Assembly (NCBI RefSeq): GCF_002869965.1
Contig: NZ_PEBS01000004.1
Coordinates: forward strand, 1 to 64,000
Direction of reading: 5' to 3'
Source: Janthinobacterium sp. ROICE36
Lineage (GTDB): Bacteria; Pseudomonadota; Gammaproteobacteria; Burkholderiales; Burkholderiaceae_D
Length of the DNA: 64,000 nt
How positions within the stretch are numbered: position 1 is the first letter of the stretch; every line of letters starts with the position of its first letter. The position numbers and the translations under genes are program-made. The notes below the pieces were generated by a model. The model was not told where the DNA came from, did not search any database, and saw nothing but the letters and a program-made list of their open reading frames with translations. Below are positions 34,586-43,246 of the stretch, one piece after another.

Positions 34586-35629
34586 TTATCCGGGGAAGTT
34601 TTCAGGCGACTTGGCGGCCGCGCGGGCCGCTTCGGCCGTAATCGTGCCGCGCCGCACCAGCTCGGAGAGACACTGGTCCAGCGTCTGCATGCCCACATTG
34701 CTGCCCGTCTGGATGGCCGAATACATTTGCGCCACTTTCGCTTCGCGGATCAGGTTGCGCACGGCCGGCGTGGCCAGCATGATTTCATGCGCGGCCACGC
34801 GGCCGTTGCCGTCCTTGGTTTTGATCAAATTTTGCGAAATGACGGCTTGCAAGGATTCGGACAGCATGGCGCGCACCATTTCCTTTTCTTCGGCAGGGAA
34901 GACGTCGATGATGCGGTCGATCGATTTCGCCGCCGACGAGGTATGCAGGGTGCCGAACACCAGGTGCCCCGTTTCGGCCGCCGTCAGCGCCAGGCGGATG
35001 GTTTCCAGGTCGCGCAACTCGCCCACCAGTATCACGTCCGGGTCTTCGCGCAGGGCCGAGCGCAGCGCATTGCTGAACGAATGCGTGTGCGAACCCACCT
35101 CGCGCTGGTTGATCAGGCATTTTTTTGGCTCATGCACGAATTCGATCGGGTCTTCGATGGTCAGAATGTGGTGGTTCAGGCGTTCGTTGACGTGGTTCAC
35201 CATGGCCGCCAGCGTGGTCGACTTGCCGGAACCCGTCGGGCCCGTGACCAGCACGAGCCCGCGCGGGCGCATGGCCAGCTCGCCGAAGATGCGCGGGGCG
35301 TTCAGCTCTTCCAGGGTCAGCACCTTCGACGGAATCGTGCGCAGCACGGCCGAAGCGCCCCGTTCCTGGTTGTAGGCGTTGACGCGGAAGCGGGCCAGGC
35401 CGGGAATCTCGAACGAGAAATCGCATTCCAGCGCTTCTTCATAGACCTTGCGCTGGCTGTCGTTCATGATGTCGTAGATCATGCTGTGCACTTCCTTGTG
35501 CTCGAGCGGAGCCACGTTCAGGCGGCGCACGTCGCCATGGACGCGTATCATCGGCGGCAGGCCGGAAGACAGGTGCAGGTCGGAAGCCTTGTTGCTGACG
35601 GAGAAAGCGAGTAGTTCGGAGATGTCCAT
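34586..35629 (-). CDS. pilT: Type IV pilus twitching motility ATPase PilT
   Basis: 347 residues. It has the N-terminal SDLHLSSGLPPMIRVHGDV, Walker A GPTGSGKSTT, Asp box LTIEDPIEFVHEPKK, Walker B LVGELRDLETI, His box ETGHLVFGTLHTSSAAKS and the C-terminal PAVRNLIRE motif needed for retraction. The aggga ribosome site lies before the ATG. It powers pilus disassembly at the inner membrane. It is divergent from yggS. Confidence 0.96.
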   Translation of the reverse strand: MDISELLAFSVSNKASDLHLSSGLPPMIRVHGDVRRLNVAPLEHKEVHSMIYDIMNDSQRKVYEEALECDFSFEIPGLARFRVNAYNQERGASAVLRTIPSKVLTLEELNAPRIFGELAMRPRGLVLVTGPTGSGKSTTLAAMVNHVNERLNHHILTIEDPIEFVHEPKKCLINQREVGSHTHSFSNALRSALREDPDVILVGELRDLETIRLALTAAETGHLVFGTLHTSSAAKSIDRIIDVFPAEEKEMVRAMLSESLQAVISQNLIKTKDGNGRVAAHEIMLATPAVRNLIREAKVAQMYSAIQTGSNVGMQTLDQCLSELVRRGTITAEAARAAAKSPENFPG

Positions 35630-35693
35630 TTATAATCCCTGTGCCTGCATTGATGGGCTGGCGCACTGTGCCGCCGCCCCTATACACTAGAAA

Positions 35694-36401
35694 ATGATTA
35701 TGTCCACAATCGAACAGAACTTGCAAGCCGTGCGCGACAGTATTGCGCAGGCCGCCGCTGACGCGCAGCGCGCGCCGGACGACGTGACCCTGCTGGCCGT
35801 CTCGAAGACCTTCGGCGCGGACGCCGTGCTGGCAGCGGTGCGCGCGGGCCAGGCGGCATTTGGTGAAAATTATCTGCAAGAAGCGCTCGACAAGATTGTC
35901 GCCATCAAGCTTGCGCTGCCGCAAGGCGGGCCCATCTGGCACTTCATCGGCCCCATCCAGAGCAACAAGACGCGCCCCATCGCCGAGCATTTCGACTGGG
36001 TGCATACGGTGGAACGGGAAAAGATCGCCGCGCGCCTGTCCGAACAGCGCCCGGCCGGCTTGCCGGACTTGAATATCTGCCTGCAAGTCAATATCAGCGG
36101 CGAGGCCAGCAAGAGCGGCGTGACACCGGCTGAATTGCCGGCGCTGGCGCGCGCCGTGGCGCAGCTGCCCCGCTTGCGTTTGCGGGGCCTGATGGCGATT
36201 CCCGAGCCGGAAACGGAGGTCAACCTTCAGCGCTTTGCGTTTGCGCAATTGCGCGCGCTGTATGAACAATTGAAGGCCGACGGGCTGGCGCTCGATACCC
36301 TGTCGATGGGTATGTCGGCCGACTTGCGCGCCGCCGTGCTGGAAGGGGCCACCATCGTGCGCGTGGGCAGTGCCATCTTCGGTTCACGCAACTATTCCTG
36401 A
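35694..36401 (+). CDS. PLP homeostasis protein (YggS/PLPBP family)
   Basis: 235 residues. A single-domain alanine-racemase-like barrel with the PLP lysine in LLAVSKTFGAD (about 36), FGENYLQEALDK, WHFIGPIQSNKTR, LNICLQVNISGEASKSG, and the C-terminal LSMGMSADL and VRVGSAIFG. It buffers pyridoxal phosphate and is not itself an enzyme. Two ATGs (35694, 35700) are possible. A TATACA at 35681-35686 ends only seven bases before the first, and no ribosome site is present, so a leaderless transcript is possible. proC follows after 19 bases. Confidence 0.93.
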   Translation: MIMSTIEQNLQAVRDSIAQAAADAQRAPDDVTLLAVSKTFGADAVLAAVRAGQAAFGENYLQEALDKIVAIKLALPQGGPIWHFIGPIQSNKTRPIAEHFDWVHTVEREKIAARLSEQRPAGLPDLNICLQVNISGEASKSGVTPAELPALARAVAQLPRLRLRGLMAIPEPETEVNLQRFAFAQLRALYEQLKADGLALDTLSMGMSADLRAAVLEGATIVRVGSAIFGSRNYS

Positions 36402-36420
36402 TTTTTTTGAAAGTACAGCC

Positions 36421-37251
36421 ATGACGACAGAATTGAATATCGCATTTGTGGGCGGCGGCAACATGGCGGCGGCCCTGATCGCCGGCCTGGCGGGCAAGTT
36501 GACGCTGGGCGGCAACATCCACGTGATCGACCCGCATGCGCCGGCACTGGAAAAATTGCAGGCGCAATTCGGCGTCACGACGGCCACTTCCGCCGGCGAG
36601 GCGCTGCGCGCAGTAGATGTGATCGTGCTGGCCGTGAAGCCGCAAAGCATGCGCGAAGTGGCGGCGCAATTGCTGCCCTTCCTCGACGGGGAAGGGGCGC
36701 CGCTGGTCCTGTCGATCGCCGCCGGCATCCGCGCGCAAGACCTGTCGCGCTGGCTCGGTGACTACCCTGCCATCGTGCGCTGCATGCCGAACACGCCGGC
36801 CCTGATCGGCATGGGCATCACCGGCATGGTGGCCAGCAGCGGCGTCAGCGACGAGCAAAAGAAGACGGCGGACGCCATCCTGCGCGCCGTCGGCCAGACC
36901 GTCTGGCTCGACGACGAAGCGAAGATTGATCCCGTCACGGCCGTGTCCGGCAGCGGTCCCGCCTATGTGTTTTACTTTATCGAAGCGATGCAGCAGGCGG
37001 CCACGGAACTGGGCTTGACGCCGGAGCAGGGCACGCAACTGGCGATTGCCACTTTTACGGGCGCGGCGCAGCTGGCGGCGAACTCCAGCGAAGCCGTGTC
37101 GCTGTTGCGCGAAAGAGTCACGTCGAAGGGCGGCACGACGTATGCGGCGCTGACCAGCATGGAAGAGAGCGGCGTGAAGGCGGCCATCGTCAAGGGCATC
37201 AAAGCGGCCGCGCAGCGCGGGCGCGAGATGGGCGAGGAGCTTGCCAAGTAA
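36421..37251 (+). CDS. proC: Pyrroline-5-carboxylate reductase
   Basis: 276 residues. An N-terminal Rossmann fold (IAFVGGGNMAAALIAGL) is followed by MPNTPALIGMGITG and the C-terminal signature from VSGSGPAYVFYFIEAM to LLRERVTSKGGTTYAAL. It makes proline from pyrroline-5-carboxylate with NAD(P)H. The start at 36421 gives the Rossmann strand at the expected place. Linkage to yggS is widespread. Confidence 0.96.
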   Translation: MTTELNIAFVGGGNMAAALIAGLAGKLTLGGNIHVIDPHAPALEKLQAQFGVTTATSAGEALRAVDVIVLAVKPQSMREVAAQLLPFLDGEGAPLVLSIAAGIRAQDLSRWLGDYPAIVRCMPNTPALIGMGITGMVASSGVSDEQKKTADAILRAVGQTVWLDDEAKIDPVTAVSGSGPAYVFYFIEAMQQAATELGLTPEQGTQLAIATFTGAAQLAANSSEAVSLLRERVTSKGGTTYAALTSMEESGVKAAIVKGIKAAAQRGREMGEELAK

Positions 37252-37968
37252 CTAGATGACCTTGACGGCGCGGCCTATGTAGAGCACCGGCCCCGTCGGC
37301 CGGCCCGTGGGCGAGCCCGTTGCCGGCTCCAGCGTGATTTCAAACAGCTGCTCGGGCTGCAGCGGCGGCAGCTTGTCCAAGGTCAACTTGAGGCTCTGGC
37401 CCGGCTTGACCAGGCCCAGCGAGACGGGCGCGCCCCAGTCCTTGCCCTTGGTCCAGAATTGCAGGGCTTTTTGCTGCGGCACATTTGTTGGCCCAAGCGG
37501 GATCAGGCTCAAGTCGCGGTTCTTGCCGCCGCGTCCGCCCGCCTGCACGATCCAGCCCGGCGACTTGTCCTGCGGCGCCACCAGCACCACCAGATAGCCG
37601 GGTCCGCCCGGTGCTTGCAGTTGCACTCTGACCAGCACGGCCAGCGCGGCCGTGGCCGCCAAGCCGCCGCCGGCCAGTAGTCTCCAGAACGCCAGGCTGT
37701 TCCACCACGCCTGCCAGCCGCCCGCCTGTTGCACGGTCTTGGGCGTGAACAGGCTGGCGCTGATGCGCGGCCACAGCTGGGTCGATGGCTGCTCGGGCGG
37801 CGCCAGGGTCGTCAATGGCAGCAAACGTTGCTCCCAGGCGGCCACTGCATCGCGCAAGGCTACGTCGCGCGGCAAGCGCTGTTCCACTTCCGCGCGCTCG
37901 CTCAGCGCCAAAGTGCCCAACACGTATTGGCTGGCCAGCCGCTGCAATTGCTCGTCGCTATCCATCAT
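37252..37968 (-). CDS. Anti-sigma factor (RskA-type)
   Basis: 238 residues from an ATG at 37968 that overlaps the sigma factor stop (ATGA) and has gggag upstream. An N-terminal anti-sigma helix region (QLQRLASQYVLGTLALSERAEVEQRL) is followed by one membrane helix (about 95-112: LLAGGGLAATAALAVLV) and a periplasmic RskA-like domain. It should sequester the adjacent ECF sigma factor at the membrane. It lacks a zinc HxxxCxxC motif, so control is not obviously redox-based. The stop directly abuts the convergent proC. Confidence 0.88.
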   Translation of the reverse strand: MMDSDEQLQRLASQYVLGTLALSERAEVEQRLPRDVALRDAVAAWEQRLLPLTTLAPPEQPSTQLWPRISASLFTPKTVQQAGGWQAWWNSLAFWRLLAGGGLAATAALAVLVRVQLQAPGGPGYLVVLVAPQDKSPGWIVQAGGRGGKNRDLSLIPLGPTNVPQQKALQFWTKGKDWGAPVSLGLVKPGQSLKLTLDKLPPLQPEQLFEITLEPATGSPTGRPTGPVLYIGRAVKVI

Positions 37969-38522
37969 CCCATGCACTCCCGCAAGGCGGCCAGGCCCCG
38001 CTTGACCCAGGCTTTCACCGTGCCCAGCGGTGCTTGCAGGCGCTGCGCGATTTCACTGTGGGAACAGCCATCGACGTAGGCATACAGGATGCTGTTGCGT
38101 TTGGATTCGTCCAGGTGAGCGAGGCAATCGTGCAGCTTGCCCATGTCCGCCTGAAGGGCGTAGGCATCACCGGCATCATGGCCTTGTCGTTCGTGCAGCA
38201 GGGTTTCCACGCTATCCTCGTCGGCCGATACTTCATGCGCGCGGGCGCGCGCCACGTTCAGCGCCTGGTGCCGCACCACGACATAGATCCAGCCCTTGCC
38301 GCTGCCGCGCGTGGCATCGAAGCTGCCGGCGCGGCGCCAGATATTCAGGAAGGCGTCGTGCAGCACGTCTTCGGCCAAGGCCCGCTGGCGCACGATGCGC
38401 AGGGCCACGCCCAGCAGGTAGCGGCTTTCCTGCTGGTACAGGCCATGCAATGCCTGCTGCTCGCCCCTGGCGCAGGCGCGCAGGGCGGCATCGTAATCGT
38501 AAGGGGCGGCTAGCGTTGGCAA
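37965..38522 (-). CDS. ECF-type RNA polymerase sigma factor
   Basis: 185 residues. Region 2 (LYQQESRYLLGVALRIV, ALAEDVLHDAFLNIWRRAG) and region 4 (NSILYAYVDGCSHSEIAQRL, LGTVKAWVKRGL) are typical of ECF factors. The first codon is a TTG at 38522 without a clear ribosome site; upstream in-frame CTG or ATT codons are alternatives. It pairs with the RskA-type anti-sigma gene that overlaps its stop. The DUF3455 lipoprotein gene upstream may belong to the same regulon. Confidence 0.9.
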   Translation of the reverse strand: MPTLAAPYDYDAALRACARGEQQALHGLYQQESRYLLGVALRIVRQRALAEDVLHDAFLNIWRRAGSFDATRGSGKGWIYVVVRHQALNVARARAHEVSADEDSVETLLHERQGHDAGDAYALQADMGKLHDCLAHLDESKRNSILYAYVDGCSHSEIAQRLQAPLGTVKAWVKRGLAALRECMG

Positions 38523-38613
38523 GGTTGGCGCAATCGTCAGGGGTAAGGGTTAGCAAGTTTTTAAGGCCGAGTATAGGCCAGAAACCGGCTTGCCAACCGT
38601 CACGCTGTCGTAT

Positions 38614-39171
38614 TTATGCTGCTTTCCAGAAGATGTAATCGGCCTGGTAGGGCACCCATTGCTTGGCGCCGATCGATTCCATGCCGCAGGGGCTGCTTGG
38701 CGCCACGCCGCCGCTGGTGGCCACGCGCTGGATGTAGCTGACGCCCTGCATGGCGCCGTTGCCCGTGGCCGGGTTGGCTTTCACCAGTTGATACGGGATA
38801 TTGCCCGCGCCGGCAGGCACCACGGCCATTTGCGTGGCCATCACTTTCGAACCGTCGAGGTTAGCCCAGGTGGCTGGTGGACCGACATATGTGCCCACTT
38901 GCATGCCGCTGCGGTCGTTCAGGGCCGCGTCCGGTCCCACGAAGACCCATTCGTGGCCCGTCATGTCTTTTTTCGCCTTGCATTCGTAGGCGATCTTGCC
39001 CACGCCCACCGTTTGCATGGCGACTTGATGGCCATCGGGCACTTTGACGGCGTTCGGCAATTGTTCTTGCGAATAGCGCGCGTTCATGGGGGCGCAGGCG
39101 CTCAGCAGCAGGGCGGCGCCCAGCATAGTGAGGGCGGGAATGGCGTGGCGTGGGGCGGTGAAGGCAAGCAT
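38614..39171 (-). CDS. DUF3455 family lipoprotein
   Basis: 185 residues. The signal peptide ends in a lipobox LLLSAC (about 21-26). The DUF3455 body holds VPDGHQVAMQTVGVGKIAYECKA in two parts (VPDGHQVAMQTVG, IAYECKA), GHEWVFVGPDAAL, GTYVGPPATWANLDGSKV and a C-terminal WVPYQADYIFW. A caggag ribosome site serves the ATG. It may be a surface or periplasmic stress protein; the function is unknown. The upstream gap (39172-39260) contains caacc-aacc-ggttg, a short inverted repeat. Confidence 0.82.
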   Translation of the reverse strand: MLAFTAPRHAIPALTMLGAALLLSACAPMNARYSQEQLPNAVKVPDGHQVAMQTVGVGKIAYECKAKKDMTGHEWVFVGPDAALNDRSGMQVGTYVGPPATWANLDGSKVMATQMAVVPAGAGNIPYQLVKANPATGNGAMQGVSYIQRVATSGGVAPSSPCGMESIGAKQWVPYQADYIFWKAA

Positions 39172-39260
39172 GGCGAACTCCTGGTAGTTGGCTCAACCGG
39201 TTGGTTGATGTCATTACTACGCATGGGCCTGCCATTTGGATGCAGCCAGGCAAAAAATAT

Positions 39261-39608
39261 TTAAGGCGGCGTTTCTTTCTTGCTGAAACGCTGCGCCAGC
39301 GCCAGTATGACGGGCATGGCGGTGGTGGCGTGCTTGAGCAGCGCGCCGCTGGCCCGCAGCAGGGGCAGGAAGCGGCGCGGGCGCACCAGTAGCAGGCCCA
39401 GCGCGGCGCCGCCCAGCATCAGGGGAAATTTGAAGCGCGTGGCCAGGGTGTGGCGCAGATTGCCGCCCGTCAACGGTTCCAGCAACTGGCGCGTCTGCAC
39501 GCCCAGGGCCAGGCGCTGCAGCGCGCATTCGGCCAGCAGCGCGTCGCGCCGCTGCGCCAGGCTGGCGGCCGTGTGGACATGCGACAACTTGGTAGGATGC
39601 GTTGTCAT
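39261..39608 (-). CDS. YqjK-like small protein
   Basis: 115 residues, ATG overlapping the YqjE stop by four bases. It has an Arg/Ala/Leu-rich helical N-terminal half (SLAQRRDALLAECALQRLAL) and a weakly hydrophobic segment (FPLMLGGAALGLLLVRPRRF). Its position after DUF883 and YqjE genes matches the yqjD-yqjE-yqjK arrangement. Membrane-associated; function unknown. Confidence 0.65.
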   Translation of the reverse strand: MTTHPTKLSHVHTAASLAQRRDALLAECALQRLALGVQTRQLLEPLTGGNLRHTLATRFKFPLMLGGAALGLLLVRPRRFLPLLRASGALLKHATTAMPVILALAQRFSKKETPP

Positions 39609-39991
39609 GGCCGCTCCGATTCCCGGCGCGCCAGCAGTTGAAGCTCGTCCAGGTCTTTGTTCAGTTCGGAAAGTGTGAAGGACAGCAGTTTCGGCTTGCT
39701 GCGGAAACGGGCGCGCACGCCCAGCAAGATGGCGAGGGCGCCAACGATGAAGATGGCGGCCGTGATGGCGATGGCGGCGATGCGGTGCGTATCCCAGAAC
39801 AGCACGATGACGAGGAAGACCAGCAGCACCAGGCCGACCAACAGGCACAACAGTGCCAGCATGGCCAGCGCCAGATAGGACAGGAAGCGCAGCGACTCTT
39901 CTTCCATTTCCACGGCCGCCAGTGCCAGACGGGTCTGGACGATGGCGGCGAGAGTCGCTGCGACTTGGGCGACATGGTGCACGATAGCCAT
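39605..39991 (-). CDS. YqjE/phage holin family 3-6 membrane protein
   Basis: 128 residues. Two strong hydrophobic helices (about 39-63 LSYLALAMLALLCLLVGLV... and 69-92) are flanked by an amphipathic N-terminal helix and a charged C terminus, the pattern of the YqjE/holin_3_6 family. It lies between the DUF883 gene and the YqjK-like gene. These stress-linked inner-membrane proteins have no settled function. Confidence 0.8.
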   Translation of the reverse strand: MAIVHHVAQVAATLAAIVQTRLALAAVEMEEESLRFLSYLALAMLALLCLLVGLVLLVFLVIVLFWDTHRIAAIAITAAIFIVGALAILLGVRARFRSKPKLLSFTLSELNKDLDELQLLARRESERP

Positions 39992-40047
39992 ATGCTGCCT
40001 TTCGCGTCAGGAGACGGCCCACGCCGTCGGTACTGCGTCGGTGCTAC

Positions 40048-40404
40048 TTAGCGGCGTGACGAAGAAAGCAGCAGGCCGAACAGCACGCCCACGACGGCGC
40101 CCGCACCGACAGCTTTCCAGGGATTGTCCTGCACGTATTCGTCGGTGGCCTTGGCCGCCTTCTTGGTACGTTCGAGCAAGTCTTCTTCCAGCTTGATCAA
40201 GTCTTTCTTGGCCGTTTCCAGGGTGGCGATGAACTTGTCCTTGACGGCTTTGACATTCTCGCCCGTCTGATCCTTGGCGCCATCGAGCCAGCCTTCCGCT
40301 TCATTGATGACGGTTTTCAAGTCGCCGACCAGTTTGTCGCGGGCCTTGTCGGCGTCGGCGAGGATGCTGTCGCTGCTGGATTTTCCCGTATGTATCGAGC
40401 TCAT
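40048..40404 (-). CDS. DUF883 (YqjD/ElaB-type) ribosome-associated membrane protein
   Basis: 118 residues. A long charged coiled coil (about 15-90, Lys/Asp/Glu-rich) is followed by TDEYVQDNPWKAVGAGAVVGVLFGLLL, the C-terminal tail-anchor signature of YqjD/ElaB. Homologues bind stationary-phase ribosomes at the membrane. The ribosome site gagg precedes the ATG. It is first in a three-gene unit with yqjE- and yqjK-like genes. Confidence 0.88.
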   Translation of the reverse strand: MSSIHTGKSSSDSILADADKARDKLVGDLKTVINEAEGWLDGAKDQTGENVKAVKDKFIATLETAKKDLIKLEEDLLERTKKAAKATDEYVQDNPWKAVGAGAVVGVLFGLLLSSSRR

Positions 40405-40512
40405 GTATTACCTCATGGAAGTGAAACTGCACAGTGAAATACCAGTGTAGGTAGCAGCGGACAGGCTAGTCTTGCGCCGCCTCAAGAACTGCCGCAGCGC
40501 AAGGACTATTGA

Positions 40513-41367
40513 TTAGCGGAAAGCAAAGTCCAGCACCACGCCCGCAAACACCGCTGCTCCTAGCCAGTTATTATGCCGGAACGCCGCAAAACACGGCAGA
40601 CGCTCGCGTGCGCGGATCAATGTGTAGTGGTAAACGGCGCAGCCGGCCGCCACCAGCAAGCCCGCCACATACCAGTAGCGCAAGCCCAGGTGCCAGCCGC
40701 ATACCAGCCACAGCAGCAGGAAAGCGGCATAGCACAGCATGATGATGGCCACGTCGTAGCGGCCAAAGGTGATGGCCGAGGTCTTGATGCCGATCTTTAA
40801 GTCGTCGTCGCGATCGACCATCGCGTATTCCGTATCGTAGGCCACGGCCCAGAAGACATTGCCCAGCAGCAGCAGCCAGGCGACGACGGGCACGGAATCC
40901 GTGATGGCGGCAAAGCCCATGGGAATGCCGAAGCCGAAGGCGATGCCCAGGTAGGCTTGCGGAATCGCAAAGAAGCGTTTGAAATAGGGATAGGTGGCGG
41001 CGATGATGACGGCGGCCACCGACAGCTGCTTGGTGAGCGCATTCAAGGGCAGGATCAGGCAGAAGGCCAGCACGGTGAGCACGCCGGCCACGGCCAGTGC
41101 TTCCTTGCCACTGATGCGCCCGCTGGTGATGGGACGCTCCACCGTGCGCTTGACGAATTTGTCGATATCCTGGTCGGCGTAGTCGTTGATGGCGCAGCCT
41201 GCCGAGCGCATCAGGAAAGTGCCGAGGGTGAAGATGAGCAGCAGTCGCCAGTCCGGCACGCCCTGCTGCGCCAGCCACAGCGCGCACAGGGTAGGCCACA
41301 GCAGCAATACGGTACCGATAGGCTTGTCCAGCCGTATCAGGCGGAAATACAGCGCCAGCTTGTTCAT
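40513..41367 (-). CDS. ubiA: 4-hydroxybenzoate polyprenyltransferase
   Basis: 284 residues, eight to nine membrane helices. The two Asp-rich motifs [15 protein letters not shown] and [19 protein letters not shown] bind prenyl diphosphate and magnesium. It attaches the polyprenyl chain to 4-hydroxybenzoate in ubiquinone synthesis. It is downstream of oxyR on the same strand with 77 bases between, an arrangement common in this group. Confidence 0.95.
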   Translation of the reverse strand: MNKLALYFRLIRLDKPIGTVLLLWPTLCALWLAQQGVPDWRLLLIFTLGTFLMRSAGCAINDYADQDIDKFVKRTVERPITSGRISGKEALAVAGVLTVLAFCLILPLNALTKQLSVAAVIIAATYPYFKRFFAIPQAYLGIAFGFGIPMGFAAITDSVPVVAWLLLLGNVFWAVAYDTEYAMVDRDDDLKIGIKTSAITFGRYDVAIIMLCYAAFLLLWLVCGWHLGLRYWYVAGLLVAAGCAVYHYTLIRARERLPCFAAFRHNNWLGAAVFAGVVLDFAFR

Positions 41368-41444
41368 GGAAGACTCGATCTTGTTGAAGAGAAAGGTCGA
41401 TTATCGCAAATAGTATGGCTATGTACTATTTTGACGCCTGGCCG

Positions 41445-42383
41445 CTAGGCTGCGTCTTCGCACAAGGGCGTGATGCCAGGCAAGTCGCAGCTGGCGATGG
41501 CCGCGCACAGGGCATCGATGGCCGCCTTGCGCGTAAAACTCTTGCGCCAGAGCATCACCACTCTGCGCGATGGCACGGGCGCGGCGAATGGCCGGTATTC
41601 GAGCATGCCTTCGGTGGCATGCATATTGGACACGGAGGCGCGCGGCAAGACCGTCAGGCCGATGCCGCTGGCCACCATGTGGCGGATGGTTTCCAGCGAG
41701 GAACCTTCAAACGTACGCTGCATGCCGTTGCCGGGTGAGGAAAAGCGCGCCATTTCGGGGCACACTTCCAGCACCTGGTCGCGAAAGCAGTGGCCATTGC
41801 CCAGCAGCAGCATGGTTTCCGATTTCAAATCTTGCGCGGCGATTTTTTCGCGCGCCGTCCACGGATGCTGACGCGGCATGGCCACGACAAACGGTTCGTC
41901 ATACAGTTCCTGCATGGCCATGCCGTGGTCGGGCAGGGGCAGGGCCATGATGGCCACGTCCAGTTCGCCCTGGCGCAGTAATTCTAGCAGGCGAACCGTG
42001 AAGTTTTCCTGCAAGATCAAAGGCATTTGCGGCACCTGGTCTATCATGGCCTTGACCAGGGGCGGCAGCAGGTAGGGGCCGATCGTGTAGATCACGCCCA
42101 GGCGCAGGGGGCCGGCTAGCGGATCCTTGTTTTGCTTGGCGAGTTCCTTGATGGCGGCCGTCTGTTCCAGCACGCGCTCGGCTTGCGCTATGATCTGCGC
42201 GCCCAGGGGCGTGACGGAGATTTCCGCGCCGCCCCGTTCGAACAGGACTACGCCCAGTTCGTCTTCGAGTTTCTTGATGGCCACTGACAAGGTGGGCTGG
42301 GCCACGAAGCAAGCCTCGGCAGCATGGCCGAAATGCTTCGCTCGCGCGACTGCAACAATATATTTCAGTTCAGTCAGTGTCAT
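41445..42383 (-). CDS. oxyR: Hydrogen peroxide-sensing LysR-type regulator OxyR
   Basis: 312 residues from the ATG at 42383. The N-terminal winged helix (MTLTELKYIVAVARAKHFGH) is followed by a LysR effector domain. The peroxide-sensing cysteines are at C199 and C208 in GHCFRDQVLEVC, the same numbering as in E. coli OxyR, so this is a functional-looking sensor rather than a generic LysR. It activates antioxidant genes; the glutathione peroxidase in this window is a possible target but no site was found. The extension to 42584 lacks family sequence. Confidence 0.95.
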   Translation of the reverse strand: MTLTELKYIVAVARAKHFGHAAEACFVAQPTLSVAIKKLEDELGVVLFERGGAEISVTPLGAQIIAQAERVLEQTAAIKELAKQNKDPLAGPLRLGVIYTIGPYLLPPLVKAMIDQVPQMPLILQENFTVRLLELLRQGELDVAIMALPLPDHGMAMQELYDEPFVVAMPRQHPWTAREKIAAQDLKSETMLLLGNGHCFRDQVLEVCPEMARFSSPGNGMQRTFEGSSLETIRHMVASGIGLTVLPRASVSNMHATEGMLEYRPFAAPVPSRRVVMLWRKSFTRKAAIDALCAAIASCDLPGITPLCEDAA

Positions 42384-42635
42384 AGTTTGATTGAAACACA
42401 GGAAGTGTTTACTTGCAATGAATGAAAGGTGGCGCAAACGTGAAACTGTAGCGCCGATGGCGTATTGTAGCGGATCGCCCCCTATAATGCGGGACTGGGC
42501 AGCGAAGGGAAATGGCTGCAGGCGCTGGTGCCGGCCATCCTGGCCCTGATCGATGCCTGGCGCCACGATGGCGGCGACATGCAAGGTGATAGCCGCGCTG
42601 GACGGTGACCATATTTAACCCAACAAGAGATATTC
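42384..42635. other. Divergent gap between oxyR and rfaE2 with an orphan open stretch
   Basis: A TATAAT at 42483-42488 could serve rfaE2 on the plus strand. From 42471 to 42608 a plus-strand frame without an ATG start reads GLGSEGKWLQALVPAILAL and continues IDAWRHDGGD to a TGA. Its composition is like real coding sequence and it could be the tail of a lost gene. I recognise no family. Confidence 0.4.
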
Positions 42636-43118
42636 ATGCCTGATTTTGAAAACAAACTGTGCGGCCGTGAAGAACTGCATGCGCGCGCGCAAGCCCTGCC
42701 GAAACCGGTGGTGGTGACGAATGGCGTGTTCGACATTCTGCACCGCGGCCACGTCACTTACCTGGCGCAGGCGCGCGCGCTGGGCGCCTCGCTGGTGGTG
42801 GCCGTGAATACCGATGCCTCCGTGAAACGCCTGGGCAAGGGCGATGACCGTCCCCTGAACAGCTGCGAAGACCGCATGGCCGTGCTGGCCGCGCTGGAAG
42901 CGGTGAGCCTGGTGGTGCCGTTCTCGGAAGACAGCGCCCTGGAAGTGGTGCAGGAGATCGCGCCGGAAATCTATGCCAAGGGCGGCGATTACGACATGGC
43001 GGCCATTCCTGAAGGACAGGCCGTGCTGGCGTATGGCGGCCAGGCCGTGGCCATCGATTTCGCGCACGACCGCTCGACCACGAAGCTGTTGACGAAAGTG
43101 CGGACGCAGCAGGGCTGA
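42636..43118 (+). CDS. rfaE2: D-glycero-beta-D-manno-heptose 1-phosphate adenylyltransferase
   Basis: 160 residues, the stand-alone second domain of HldE. The nucleotidyltransferase signature is GVFDILHRGHVTYLAQAR, with DDRPLNSCEDRM and KGGDYDM later. It makes ADP-heptose for the lipopolysaccharide inner core. Other heptose genes are elsewhere. The tubulin-like operon begins 128 bases later; no terminator lies between, so read-through is possible. Confidence 0.94.
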   Translation: MPDFENKLCGREELHARAQALPKPVVVTNGVFDILHRGHVTYLAQARALGASLVVAVNTDASVKRLGKGDDRPLNSCEDRMAVLAALEAVSLVVPFSEDSALEVVQEIAPEIYAKGGDYDMAAIPEGQAVLAYGGQAVAIDFAHDRSTTKLLTKVRTQQG

Positions 43119-43246
43119 AGAGCGCCGTCAATGTTTCCATACAGATAAAAAGACGTTACTATGAGAACTGCCAGGGTTGCGACCTCGTTGCGTCAGCCCC
43201 AGCACACGTTACACCGTCTGAATGCATTGCTAGTCATAGAAAATAC

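Noticed and set aside
43161..43246. Small ORF starting at 43161 before the tubulin-like operon
   Set aside because: It has no ribosome site and runs out of frame into the first real gene.
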